From Chrysemys picta bellii (Eukaryota > Chordata > Testudines > Emydidae): a stretch of DNA of 64,000 nt. Each line of letters opens with the position of its first letter. Within the stretch, counting starts at the first letter, position 1. This document shows positions 43,657-54,960 of this stretch, one piece after another. The notes under the pieces were generated by a model. It saw nothing but the letters and a program-made list of their open reading frames with translations. It made no database searches and was not told the origin of the DNA. The translations under genes were made by a program, and so were the position numbers. The stretch spans positions 4,278,001 through 4,342,000 of the forward strand of contig NC_088798.1 of the NCBI RefSeq assembly GCF_011386835.1. The letters run 5' to 3'.

Positions 43657-45240
43657 AGGACTGATCTGTTAGCGGCAATGGCAATGACCAACAGGCAGCA
43701 TAGCGTCACACACAGGGACAGCTGAGATTTAATGAGCCTGGGTTCTGCAGCCACAACGGGGGCAGAGGTCTCAAAAGAGTTCTGCTCCCGTTCAGGTCCC
43801 AGAGGAAGTGGCCAGATTTTCCACTCACACTGGGGTGTGGAAGGTTTCTGACACTCTGATTGCCGTGGATAGGAATAGGGTAATAGTCCTTCACGCTGCT
43901 CAGGAACCCGCCGCTCTAGGTTGTACAGGCCGCTAGAACAGCAGCGCGTGTAGCCTTTGGCTGGGCTGGGGTTCGTTTCCCGTCTCCGGGGCCTTAAAAC
44001 CCCCCAACTCCCATAGGAAGTAGCAGGAGACCCAGCGTTCAGTCGCTGAGGATTTTCAGCCGGGATTGCCCGGGGGCAACCTCCCCACCTTCAAGTCCCC
44101 AAAGGAAATGAATTGAATTAAATAACTTTATAAAATCTTACGATAAAAGAAACAAATAATCGAATTTTTACAGCAGGCCCTGGCTATTCTATACTCCACA
44201 GACATTACCTTCAATTATACAAAACGTCAATGAAGAAAACGAATTACAATCTGAATCGTTCGGTCCTCGCAGACGCAGAGTGAGAAGAAACGGAGCGTTC
44301 CCAAAAGCTTCGGTTTTGTTCACCTAAGTCTCAGTCAGAGTCTTTGATCACCAAATCTAGACAGTTTGAGTCTAAAACAACATCTCCCCTCCCCTGGCTT
44401 GTCGGGATCTTCAGCCGGAATCCACCCAGTCTCTTCCCCTGCTGAACTCACTGCTAGCCAGTCAGCTGACTGATTTACCAACCCACCACGCAGTTCAGTG
44501 CACAGATTTAAAGAAAACCCTGCTGCAAAATGCTTCAGGGTTAGGGACACCAGCCTGCTTCCTGCTCCCAACTCACCCAGGGCACATGGCCCCCTACAAA
44601 GCAGCTGCCCCGACTGCTCCCCTCATGGGATCTGACCCGAGCAACGGGGAACCTATTGGAACAGACCCAAAACTACCACCCCCAATTCCAGAAGCTTCTG
44701 GCTATGGAGTGCTAAATCCACCTAGCAACAATGACCAGACACAGCTCACTCCTACCTCCCGCCAATGGGGCTCTTAAAGAGATATCTCCCTGTTAGGCAC
44801 ATGGGCTACATGTGTGCATGTAGGTAGGTTGTGCAAGTTGTATATTACATTGTTAGTAAACTCGGTGATTTGGACCCCTCCTATGTGGTTCCTTCCTATT
44901 ATATAAAGAGCAAAAGAAACAACTGGTGACGCGGATGGTGACACAATGACCTAGGAATGCAGTGACACCGAAAGCGACTGCCGATGCCTAGTGAAACTGA
45001 CCAAGGAAACGGAGTGAACTGCTCCTTTGGAGAAGGGGGAGTTCTAAGTGCATGACTAGCACTGACTATACACGGCAGTTGATTGGTAAAGGAGAGAGCT
45101 GTGCATCATAGCTGTTGGGCTGTGGTGCATGATGGGAGATCAAGTCCAGCTAGGAAGCCTGGCCCATCGAGGGGAATGGAAGCATGAGGCATACAACTCC
45201 CATGAATCACTGCAGTGGCATTTCCAAAATGGAAATATTT
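43657..45240. other. Gene-free stretch, possibly an LTR element near 44.1-44.95 kb
   Basis: An A/T-rich block (44105-44300) and ATTATATAAAGAGC (about 44898) precede AACTGGTGACGCGGATGGTG (from 44920). That last stretch could be a primer-binding region after an LTR end. No paired LTR or coding frame was found, so this is only a possibility. Confidence 0.3.
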
Positions 45241-45264
45241 TGCTTTTCAGCTGTAAATCAATTT

Positions 45265-45375
45265 CCCGCCCGCCCTGCCCTACCTCCCCCCTGGAAAGCA
45301 GGTGCTTTCACCAAAAATTGAGCTTTGTCAAAAACCCAATTTTCCATCAAAGCTGCTCGATGGAAAATGTTTGAC
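45265..45375. repeat. A/T-rich interspersed repeat piece
   Basis: TTTCACCAAAAATTGAGCTT, TGTCAAAAACCCAATTTTCC, ATCAAAGCTGCTCGATGG, then AAAATGTTTGAC. This looks like the same A/T-rich turtle repeat as the piece at 46270-46500. Confidence 0.4.
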
Positions 45376-46269
45376 TTGCACTACCTCTGCGGCACAATGG
45401 AGCGGCTTTGAGTCCATCCAGCAGAAGGGACTGGCAGACAGACATGCCACAATAGACAGAAACAAACCAATCATTGCAGACCAGGGCGTCATCCTGTTCC
45501 TTTTGAAACCAGTGGCAAAACACCGGTTGCCTTCCATGAGAGCAAGATCAGACTCAGGGTGTCTACTGCTTGTGGACTATCATTTCTGGTGATACAGAGG
45601 TACTGCAGTGCCGCAGTCTTGCTAAAAGAGCGAGGTACCAGAACTCCAACCGTCTGAGCAAACCAGCTTGGGCAGACACTTATGGACCTGCTCTCGGTTT
45701 GAACTATTGTGCATAATATTGGGCAGAGCCTTGATTGCTAATGCAAAGAAGAGGGGGTCGTAAGGACGCTCTTCTCTGACTCCTGCTGGGCTCTAGACAC
45801 AATCTGAATTCAAGCTGCTAATCCAGGCTGGGGAGGAAGGGGTTGGAACGTAGGGCTGAATCCCAGAACCCCATGCGCGGCAGCACTCATCAGTCTCACC
45901 TGGCAAAGGCGTTCTCTGCATCCACTGATGGGCCACCCGCAGAGTCTGTGGTTTGGAGGAATAAAATTAGAACCTTTCTTATTTAATCCTAATAGGTTAC
46001 CTCTAATTGCAGCATCCAGAAGCCCCCCATCAATATTAGAGACTCATTTTTCTAGACACTATGCAGATGAAGAGGTTATTAGCTGAATTTTGTCTATAGG
46101 GAGGTACCGGTTAGTTCATTAGTAGCGTCAGGAAATTAGTGATGATTGGTATGAGGATTTTATTGCCCATCTCCTAGGGAGATGGAACTGTATGAGGCAC
46201 TTTGGATAATGCTCTTGCCTTCCCTTGGGCTTCCTTTCCTAAGTGGACTGGTCAACACTTGTTTCGAGG
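45376..46269. other. Gene-free stretch, nothing recognised
   Basis: Unique sequence, moderately A/T-rich from about 45.96 kb. No gene-like signal. Confidence 0.4.
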
Positions 46270-46500
46270 AAAGCTTTTCCAGCCGAAACATGTCGTCTCA
46301 TTGAAACCATCATTTTTCATGGGGAAAACGTTGGCCGATAGAAAAACGTCAGTTTTCCCCTAGGAAAGTTAAAAAGAACACTTTTTTGGTTTTGAATCCA
46401 CATTTCCAAACAAAATGAAAACATTTATTTCGTTTTGACTTTAAAATGGCACTTTGTTTCAGGGTGGTTTTTTTTTTAAACCGGAAAACCAAATGAGGGT
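46270..46500. repeat. A/T-rich interspersed repeat piece
   Basis: Repeated GAAAAC/GTTTTC words: CATGGGGAAAACGTTGGCCG, GAAAAACGTCAGTTTTCCCC, CAAAATGAAAACATTTATTT and a T-run before AAACCGGAAAACC. Inverted GAAAAC and GTTTTC words suggest a foldback element. Class open. Confidence 0.4.
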
Positions 46501-47506
46501 TAAGCTGAAATGAAAACGGTCACTTCGAATCCATCCCAAACTTCCTGTGGGAAAACTGGGAGTGTTTGTTCGAACCGTCTCGCAGTACGAATGGGGCTTT
46601 TCCCATTGGCTCCAGTACCTACGGAATGGGAATGTGGCGTGTGAAACTGAGGTTGCAAACAGTACAGCATTTCTGTAGGGGAACAGGCCAAGAGGTCTGC
46701 TCGAAAGCCCCCAGCGAGAATCCTCCAGGCAAGGTGGCTCTTTGACTCCTTTAAATGAACTGTTTCTTTAACTTCTTCTCTTTGTTTTTTGGCTTCCACA
46801 GACTGTTTGGGTCCCTTCTCTCACTTCTCATTCCTTGGAGCCCCAGTGCCCTAGGGGCAGAACTTTGGTACCGAGAGGCCACGTTCTAATATAAAATTGA
46901 AGGGTCTGATTCTGTGCCACGCCCCCCCCGGCGGCGTCATGCCCCTTCTGTGCCCTCTGGATTCCGAGCTCCTGCAAGGAATAAAATGACCCGGGGTATA
47001 AATTAGGCAGCCCTGGGCTGTGACACTGCCCCAGATCTCCATGTGCCATTCCACGGCATCCCACCTACCCCCGGGCTCGTGATGGGGGAGTGCTTCCCTC
47101 GGTCGTTGTGGCTCCTGTATGACCCGCATGTGCTGCCGTAGCAGCATATGGGGGGAAGTGGAGGGGAGGGGAGGACAGACTCTGTCCCTTTATTGGAAAC
47201 CTTGAGGCGCTCCTAATTTAGCTTCTGTCACATACACACACTCTGAGCGGCGAGATGCTCCTGAAGTGCTGTGTAAAAGGCTGCTAGGCTCATGAGAGAA
47301 AGGAAGGGGGTGCGTGGGGGGGTAGATTACAAGCCCCCTGTGTGTGAGAGACAGAGGATGTTTACAGCTTCCTCTGGGCCTGTCTGAACAGAATTATTCT
47401 CATAATTGAAAAATCTAGCTCAAGCCGTTCGCCACGGGCTGCGTAAAGAAAGCTGATAAAAGCAAACACTTTCCCCCTGGCAGTGTAAATTAGATTGTGG
47501 AACTTG
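46501..47506. other. Gene-free stretch, nothing recognised
   Basis: Frames up to 99 codons on minus without domain. Confidence 0.4.
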
Positions 47507-47777
47507 TAGGGCTTGTCTACACTCGAAATGCTACAGCTGTCATGCTTCAGTGTAGACGCGACCTACGCCGCCGGGAAGGGTCCTCCCAGAGACATAGGTA
47601 ATCCACTTCCCTGAGAGGCGGGAGCTTGGTTGATGGAAGAATTCTTCTGCTGGCCTAGCACCATCTACCCAGGGACTTAGGTTGGCTTAATTACGTTGCT
47701 CAAGGAAGGATGTGGATTTGTCACACCCCTGAGAAATGTAGGTGGGTTGATCTAGTTTTCTAGTGTAGACCAGCCCA
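47507..47777. mobile_element. Miniature element with GGGCTTGTCTACACT ends
   Basis: GGGCTTGTCTACACT on the left and AGTGTAGACCAGCCC on the right are inverted, 14 of 15 matching. The interior has GCTTCAGTGTAGACGCGACC and CTAGCACCATCTACCCAGGG. A TA may be duplicated at both sides. No coding frame. The right end touches the 3' end of a reverse CR1. Confidence 0.8.
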
Positions 47778-48422
47778 TAGATTTATGGAGTTTAAGATCA
47801 GCTAGTCTGACCTCCTGCATAACACAGGCCAGAGAATTTCATGCAGTCACTCCTGCACTGAGCCCAATAACTTATGTATGAGTTTGGCGAAAGCAGATTT
47901 GCCAGAAGGGCATCCAGTCCTGATTTTCAGACCTCGAGATGAAAAATCCACCATTTCCCTTGGTCGTTTGTTCCAGTGGTTAATCGTCCTTGCAGTTAAA
48001 AATGTGTACCTTATTTCTACTGTGAATTTGTCTGGCTTTGATTTCCAGCCATTGGTTCTTGTTTGCCCTTTTTCTGCTAGATGAAAGAGTCTGTTAATGA
48101 CCAGTATTTTCTCCCCATGCAGGTACACGTGCACTGTAATTAAGTCACCTCTCAATCTTCTTTCTGAGAAGCTAAACCGATTGAGCTCGGTCAGTCTCGC
48201 TGTCGGGCATTTTCTCCAGCCCTTGATTCGAATAATCGTTGTGGCTCTTCTCTGCATCCTCTCCAATTTTTCCATCTCCGTCTTAAAATACGGCACCAGA
48301 ACTGGACGCAGTATTCCAGTATTGGTCTCACCGATGCCACATACAGAGGTAAAAATGACCTTCCTACTCACTACTTCCCTGTTTATACCTCCAAGGATCC
48401 TATTAGCCCTTTTTGTCACACC
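47778..48422 (-). pseudogene. CR1 LINE, 3' part, reverse, with 190-codon frame
   Basis: A minus frame of 190 codons (47847-48419) reads, in CR1 order: KRANRILGGINREVVSRKVI, MEKLERMQRRATTIIRIKGW, RLTELNRFSFSERRLRGDLI, then YTFLTARTINHWNKRPREMV. This is the post-RT C-terminal region. The 3' UTR continues to about 47778 (CTAGTCTGACCTCCTGCATA). The catalytic domain is missing, so the copy cannot move. Confidence 0.9.
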
Positions 48423-48684
48423 CCGCTTTTCCCTTCTGCCCCCCCATGTCAGGGTCGCCTAATCACCCGCATCCATACCAGCAGCTCCGTGTGCCCCCCC
48501 TTCCACTATTTCCTCATTCTGTCTGGGAGAAAAATCATTCAGGGTGTCAACATGTTAATCTCTATTGGGGGGAAGGGCAGAGATAAAATTGGGAACCTTG
48601 TGATGCTGGAAGATGTTAATCGGAGCCACCAACGAGTTTTTGTCTATAGACAGCTGCAGAGGTGGCTGAAGTTGTAGCTCTACT
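48423..48684. other. Short unique stretch between two CR1s
   Basis: No recognised content. A C-run lies at about 48494-48500. Confidence 0.4.
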
Positions 48685-49725
48685 AAAAAGATGACCGGAG
48701 CCCTGATGGCTAGATTGTCGGGCTCAACGGGTAGTGATCAACGGCTCAGTGCCCCAGGGGTCGGTCCTGGGGCTGGTTTTGTTCAACATCTTCATTAATG
48801 ATCTGGATGATGGGATGGATTGCACCCACAGCAAGTTCGTAGATGACACTAAGCTGGGGGGGAGGTAGATACGCTGGAGTGAAGGGATAGGGTCCAGAGT
48901 GACCTAGACAAATTGGAGGATTGGGCCAAAAGAAATCTGGTGAGATTCAACAAAGATAAGTGCAGAGTCCTGCACTTAGGATGGAAGAATTCCATGCACC
49001 GCTACAGGCTGGGGACCGACTGACTGAGCGGCAGTTCTGCAGAAAAGGACCTGGGGATTACAGTGGATTAGAAGTTAGATATGAGTCAACAGTGTGCCCT
49101 TGTTGCCAAAAAGGCTAATGGCATATTGGGCTGTGCATTATTAGGAGCATTGCCAGCAGATCGAGGGAAGTGATTATTCCTCTCTATTCCGCACTGGTGA
49201 AGCCACATCTGGAGTATTGCGTCCAGTTTTGGGCCCCCCACTATAGAAAGGATGTGGACAAATTGGAGAGAGTCCAGCGGAGGGCAACGAAAATGATCAG
49301 GGGGCTGGGGCACATGACTGACAAGGAGAGGCTGAGGGAACTGGGATTATTTAGTCTGCAGAAGAGAAGAATGAGGGGGGATTTGATAACAGCCTTCAAC
49401 TACCTGAAGGGGGGTTCCAAAGAGGATGGAGCTCGGCAGTTCTCAGTGGTGGCAGATGACAGAACAAGGAGCAGTGGTCTCAAGTTGCAGTGGGGGAGGT
49501 CTAGGTTGGATATTAGGAAACACTTTTTCACTAGGAGGGTGGTGAAGCACTGGAATGGGTTACCTAGGGAGGCGGTGGAATCTCCATCCTTAGAGGTTTT
49601 TAAGGTCCAGCTTGACAAAGCCCTGGCTGGGATGATTTAGTTGGTGTTGGTCCTGCTTTGAGCAGGGGGTTGGACTAGATGACCTCCTGAGGTCTCTTCC
49701 AACCCTAATCTTCTATGATTCTATG
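48685..49725 (+). mobile_element. CR1 LINE, longest copy, with 3' terminus
   Basis: Starts in the RT domain, where CAACATCTTCATTAATGATC and GTAGATGACACTAAGCTGG (the decayed DD catalytic box) are found. The segment after it carries CACTTAGGATGGAAGAATTC. The element ends with the CR1 tail GGACTAGATGACCTCCTGAG and TTCTATGATTCTATG. About 30 bases are missing near 48754, and stops break the RT half. It is the best-preserved CR1 here. Confidence 0.95.
49170..49640 (+). pseudogene. CR1 ORF2 C-terminal frame, 156 codons
   Basis: The frame reads [20 protein letters not shown], then [40 protein letters not shown] and [20 protein letters not shown], ending ALAGMI. This is the intact C-terminal region of the CR1 reverse-transcriptase protein. 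The first methionine is not a real start, since the frame is the tail of a longer, broken ORF. No catalytic activity is possible without the upstream domain. Confidence 0.9.
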
Positions 49726-50883
49726 TTCACAAGTTCTCGCTGTCTGTAACGTGACATGTCACGAAGTTGAGTACAAGGCCTTCCCAACCTAGATGAGGCT
49801 GTGAATGGTTCCACCTGAATTTTAAACTTTTAACCCACTTCTCCCTAAAGATCAGTTTGACAACAGCTTGGAGTGTTTGCCTGGAGGGAGAATTACAGGG
49901 TGTATTCATAGTTAATGGTTCCTTCAAGAGCCCAACCCCTTTTTCCTTTGTCGTTCTTTACAGGGGGAGAAGGTGTGGCTGGGTTTTCCAGAGTGATTAG
50001 TAATCTTGGAGTAGCTCATTTTTTTGGGGGTGCCTAACCGGAGACATCTTAAAGGGGGCCTCTCTCTCTTTCAGAAAAGGCTGAGAATCCGCTCTCCGGC
50101 AAACACTCCCCTTTTAAGGCGCCTTGAGCTCAGTACCCCCAATCACACTTTTTACCCTTGGAGAAAGTTGATGTCTCTTCTTGTAACCCTTTCTAGCTCC
50201 TATGAGGAAGGGGTGGGTGGGAAATGTTTTGCAAATAGCGGTGACCTCAAAGCGTCCCAGGCACAAGACATGAGTTAGGATTTTGCAGATTTCAGCATTT
50301 CTTTTCCAACACAAAAGGAGGAGAAACGGGTCTCTCCTCTGCCCTGGAGACAGTGATGTTTCAGGAGTTCATTAACAAAAACTGCAGCTCCCCATTGTCC
50401 CCAAGTGAGACCACTTCTTTCCCCATCCTGTGGAATTTGATGTGACTGGTTCTATTTGTAGCACAACTGCCTCCAGCCCTAGCCTGGCAGAGGGGAGTGC
50501 AATCTGGGACAATTAAGTAAAACTCCACTAAAAAAACACTACAAATTGGACACACACATTTTTTTCTCGTTGCCAGGACAGAATTCCTAATCTCTTTAAG
50601 CATTTTCCTTGGGGCTGACCATCTGTCCCAATGCTAAAACCATAAGGGCACAGAGACGGACTATTTAAAGCCAAGATGAGTGCCAGAAGAGAGAGGCATT
50701 TTTGGCTGGAATGATCTGGATTCTTCACTCCCTTCTGGCAAGAGCCCTTCTCCTCAGCAGGGTCATGCAATAATATTATTCCATACGCATTTATCCAGCG
50801 TAGGTTTATAGTCCTCACCGCAGCGATTCTCAAGCTGCGCTCCCCGGTCACATGACACTATCTTCTCCACCTTTACAGCTGTT
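49726..50883. other. Gene-free stretch, nothing recognised
   Basis: Unique sequence with a minus frame of 107 codons (50528-50851) lacking domains. Confidence 0.4.
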
Positions 50884-51125
50884 CTGATAGATTCCATGGA
50901 CTTGAGGCCAGAAGGGACCGTTATGAGCATCTAGTTTGACCTGCATAAGCCAGGCCAGAAAATTTCAAGCGGTGATTCGTGCAGCTGTTCCGTAATTTGT
51001 CTCGGCGAGAGCAGATCTTAGGGACAGATGCCCAGTCTTGATTGAAAGACTCCACCGGATGGAGAAGCTACCCCATCGCTAGCTCAGGGTTCCAGTGGCT
51101 AATTACCCTAACTATAAAAAAAATT
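50884..51125 (-). mobile_element. CR1-type 3' end, reverse
   Basis: GATTCCATGGACTTGAGGCC, then AGAAGGGACCGTTATGAGCA, TCTAGTTTGACCTGCATAAG and CCCAGTCTTGATTGAAAGAC, then CAGTGGCTAATTACCCTAAC. Reverse complement of a CR1 3' UTR and C-terminus, same subfamily as 52075-52340. Confidence 0.8.
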
Positions 51126-52070
51126 GCACCAGTGGGAGAGTAAATGTGGGTGGGAGGTAGGAACACACAGACATGCAACTGTTGAGGGCTTGCTCCTTCT
51201 CTTGACATCCTCCCCCCGAGGTCATTGCAACTATAAGAGAAAGGAGGAAAAGGAACTTAAAGGTGCCACTGGGGGCAAAGTCAGGAGCTTCCTCTGTAGC
51301 CAGTGGATAGGAGGTTCCGAGGAGCAGCACAAGGCTGAGAAGACCCAACTGTCAGATGGAGAAGAGCTGGGAAGGTGGGAGCGAGCGTGTGATATTGGAA
51401 AGGTGCACTGAGAAAGGGAAGGAATTTGACTTTCATGTCACTAATTGCACATGTGCAATTAAGCCCCCAAATAGAGCAGTTTGCGTGGCAGTAGTGGCTG
51501 GCAAAGGACGTGACTATGACACCGTCTCTCTCTTCTGGGGTGGGAAGGTTTTGAGAACTCTTCCACTAACAGTATCCCCCTCCCATCACGTCATGAGGCA
51601 GGACTAGCTCACGTCCTGCACTAACGACCTTCTGGCTGGGCGGTCGTCTCTGTTGCATTTGCTGGCGTTCGCACCCTCGAGTGGACTCGATGAGTTGGCA
51701 GAGTCCCACGCCCACCGGTAGCTGGATTCTGCCAGGTGCACACAAGATTCAAACCAGGATCGAGGTGCTCTGTAGTCAGTACCTCCCCTAGGGTGAGACA
51801 CGGTGCACCCTGCTTCCCGGCCAGTCCCGTGCTCTGATCTCATCCAGAAGTGTCTGCGTATTTTTCCCATAGTGGAGAGAGGACTGGGAGAGTCTAGTGA
51901 AGAAACAATCAGTTGGACTATCCAGGGGTTGCCAGGTTTAGGGAGAGCATCTGACCTCCTCAACCATCATCCTGTTTCCATACCGGCCTCTCGAAGGTCT
52001 TAGTGCATTGAAGACTATAGGGGCTCAGTACGAATCACCAGGACCAGCTGATATTGTGTGAGAAGACTGG
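51126..52070. other. Gene-free stretch, nothing recognised
   Basis: Frames up to 119 codons on minus without domain. Unique sequence. Confidence 0.4.
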
Positions 52071-52074
52071 AAAG

Positions 52075-52340
52075 ATTCAGTGACTTCCAGGCCAGAAGGA
52101 ACGATTTGATGATCTAGTCTGACTTCCTGCTAACACAAACCAGAGAATCTGCCCCAAGAACAGCTGCAGAAAGTCCATAATTTCTGTTGGAGCTAGCTCA
52201 CCTAGGGAGAGCCTGTCTTGATTGAAAGACTTCTGGGGATGGAGAACCCACTGGGCCACTAGGTCAGTTGCTCCACTGGTTAATTCCTCTCGCTGTTACA
52301 AATTTGCCCCGTATTTCTAGCCTGAATTTGCCCAACTTCA
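52075..52340 (-). mobile_element. CR1-type 3' end, reverse
   Basis: GACTTCCAGGCCAGAAGGAA, then TGATGATCTAGTCTGACTTC, CAAACCAGAGAATCTGCCCC and GAGCCTGTCTTGATTGAAAG, then TTGCTCCACTGGTTAATTCC. A 5'-truncated reverse CR1. Confidence 0.85.
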
Positions 52341-52446
52341 GCTTTTGTTTAAACACCGATAATGTCATTTGGGTGAGAGGCCAGTGGGGAAGTGTGAAGG
52401 GATTAAAATAAGCAAATCTCACCTCTCTGGCTACTCTCTCTGGTAC

Positions 52447-52945
52447 CAGTGGCATAGCTAGGACAGGAAAACTGGGTGGCCCCGGCTTGTGGGTGGGCGG
52501 GTGGGGGGGGGAGCCAGCAGGGATGGGGGACCCGCCTCCCCCTACCCCCTCCAGGTGGCCCTTACTGCTCAGCAGGCATCTGAAGATGAGGTTGCCCGGG
52601 GCGCACAGGCTGTGGGGTGTGCCCGTGGGGCAGAGGGGGGAGCTCCACCCACCCCTCCCAACCCCAGCTTGGTATCTATCCACCTGGCCACGTCCCGCTC
52701 CTGTACTGCTGCCCCGGTCTCCAGCCCCAGCGCTAGCCCCGCCCATGATGCCCCCCCCCCCCCCGCCTGGGATGACTTACCCCCCCGCTGGCAGGACGGG
52801 GACATGGCCAGGGCGGATGGACACTGATCCAGGGTCGGGAGTCCCAGCCTGTGGATTCAGGGGCTCCGGCCCCAATTTGGGTGGCCCTGGGTGCTAAGTG
52901 GGTGGGCCCATGGTCCACCCTGGCCCACCTGTGGCTATACCTCTC
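52447..52945. mobile_element. hAT-type element, 499 bp
   Basis: The left end CAGTGGCATAGCT and the right end GGCTATACCTCTC (reverse GAGAGGTATAGCC) match at 9 of 13 positions. Flanks TCTGGTAC (52439-52446) and TCTTGTAC (52946-52953) are a 7-of-8 target duplication. The interior is GC-rich, with a C-run of about 14 near 52747-52762 and no transposase. Frames of 112-160 codons across it are chance. I recall this family from turtles with fuller CAGTGGCGTAGCTAGG-type ends. Confidence 0.8.
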
Positions 52946-52953
52946 TCTTGTAC

Positions 52954-53589
52954 TGGTTGGTGCATTGTGGGAGTTTGGCGTGGGCTCCCAGCACACGAGT
53001 GTGTGAAATGAAAGTGATGCTAAGAGCGGCCGTGTTTGTAAGACTTGCTACCGAGGACACTATCTCCTGGAGACCAGCCTGCTCCAGCCACTAACAGTGT
53101 GGCTGGGGTGAAATGCCCTTCTATTCCACCCTGCCTCAAGGGACTATACTTGTCCCTTTGAGTGTCAGCTGCGGTAACGTACAGGCTGCCCTGTGCGGGC
53201 AGCCATGACTGGATGGGGAGCTCTGACCATTGTAAGCCGGCTCCAGCCGGGGCCTGGCCACCCGCTGGCAGACCCACCAGCAGTCAGAGTGGCCTCCATT
53301 GTAATTTTGCTGGTGGTTGTTAGAAGTGTCTTCCTGACATTGGATGTCCTTAAAAAAAAAAAAAAATACCCATGAACAAGCCTGATATTATTTGCCTCTG
53401 GTTTTTGTCAGCCTACAGATTGTAGCCATGTTTCTGGTTGCGAACCGTTTTCCTTCAGCCATGCTCATGCTCACAAGCTCCAAGGCAAACCCAGGTTGCT
53501 GCAAGAAGAGATGCTGGTGAATCCGGAGGTGGCTCTCCACAGAGTCATTACCGAGCTCAGTGCCCCAGCTGGATGCTAGAGGACGCTTT
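52954..53589. other. Gene-free stretch, nothing recognised
   Basis: Unique sequence with an A-run of about 14 near 53351-53365. Confidence 0.4.
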
Positions 53590-53870
53590 GCTGCTTGATG
53601 AGACATTAAAACCCACAGCCTTGTGCAGGAATTAAAGATCCCGTGGCCTTTTCACAAGAGTGGGGGTGTTTCATCTCAAGGCTTCTGGCCAAAATTCCAA
53701 CTCAGCCAATTAGCCAGCAGAGGTACATTCTCCGTTCACCCCCTGAGCTGTTACAGGCCTGCCGTGTTCCACTCCAGAGCTGGCTGCAGGTCAGTGGTGG
53801 ATTCATTTGTAAAGTGCTTTGGGATAGAAGATGCCTCAGGGTACGGGTGTTGGATACTAAAGTCCTTTGT
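53590..53870 (+). mobile_element. Ancient LINE/SINE tail-type repeat
   Basis: GATGAGACATTAAAACCCAC, then AATTAAAGATCCCGTGGCCT, CACAAGAGTGGGGGTGTTTC, TTCTGGCCAAAATTCCAACT and TTTGTAAAGTGCTTTGGGAT. This is the deeply shared vertebrate repeat pattern of 'atgagacattaaa ... gatcccatgg ... taaagcgctttggga'. Its exact family is not certain. Confidence 0.7.
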
Positions 53871-54599
53871 TATTTGTATCGTTTTATTCCTGTTGCTCCA
53901 AAGGACTCCACTCGGGAATCAGGGTTCCGTTGTACCAGCCACTGCGCAAACAAATAACATGAAGATGATACTTTCCCCAGAGACGTCACGAGCGAAGCGG
54001 CCAGTAGCCCGTCTACCTGTGTGACAGGGACACTAGCTGCTTTCCCCGGGCTACAACCTCTCCCTGCTGACAAGAAGAAGCTTTGAACATATTTCCAATA
54101 CTTGTTCATAGGAATGAAAGTTACCCCTTTCCTCTAGCCTGGGTCCACCCCTGTGACTGAGCCGAGAGCCCAAACTAGAACGTTCAAATGCCTGGGAGGG
54201 CCTTGCGTCTGGGCCCCGTCTTGGAACTGGGCCAAGCCGCAATGCCAGCGACACCCTGCCTCCGGGGAAGGGTCTTTCCTGACTCCAAACCTGGCTGCTC
54301 TCCACAAAGGGACCCGAGTGCTAGAACGAGGCGTTTAGCCCAGCGCCGAAGAATTTGTTTTTTTTTTTTTTAATACAAATACTGTGGGAGCTTTGCTGCT
54401 ACTGCTTCCCACCACCACCACCTCTGCTCCCTACAGCTGAACACTGCGGGTCTGTTTCCTATAAGGATGTTTGAACAGTTTAAATGAGACCTCAAGGAAA
54501 AAAAAAATCAAATGAAAAGAAGGCAGGGCTTTCTGCAACCGTCACCGCATTCAAAACCCGTTGCCTGGAAATTCTCTTCCTGTCTTTCCGTGGAATCCA
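53871..54599. other. Gene-free stretch, nothing recognised
   Basis: A T-run of about 15 lies at 54357-54371. The 141-codon minus frame (54508-54933) extends into the next element and has no domain. Confidence 0.4.
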
Positions 54600-54960
54600 A
54601 AGGCTGCTTTAATGGCTCCGACAATATGTTTAAAAACCCTAAAACATCCTTTAATGTTTTCCAGTTCCTTGCAGCTGGTTTGTCACTCTGCCACTGTTCA
54701 TTAACCTGAGAGCCTCGGCCGTTCCCCTTCCTACGCTCCTGGCCTTTGGAAGCAAAGCAGCGACCTCGCCCCCCATCAACCTGGTTCTTTTTGACTCTCT
54801 CCTTTTCTGACGCTCCAAACGATGATATTTTTGTTGGACCCGCCTCGTTAATTTTGGAGCTGTAATTAATTAGGCTCCGTTGCTCTTTAACCTCTGCCGC
54901 CCCCTTGGGCCGTCCCCTAGCCTTGCTGTTCAAACGCTTTGCATGTTCAGCGCATTCCAG
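54600..54960. promoter_or_regulatory. Candidate conserved enhancer
   Basis: TCATTAACCTG (54698-54708), GATGATATTTTTGTTGG (FOX-like), CGTTAATTTTGG and a tandem homeodomain site TAATTAATTA (54863-54872) occur in a repeat-free A/T-mixed stretch. It shares the 11-base word TCATTAACCTG with the candidate element at 14940-15130. Confidence 0.4.
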
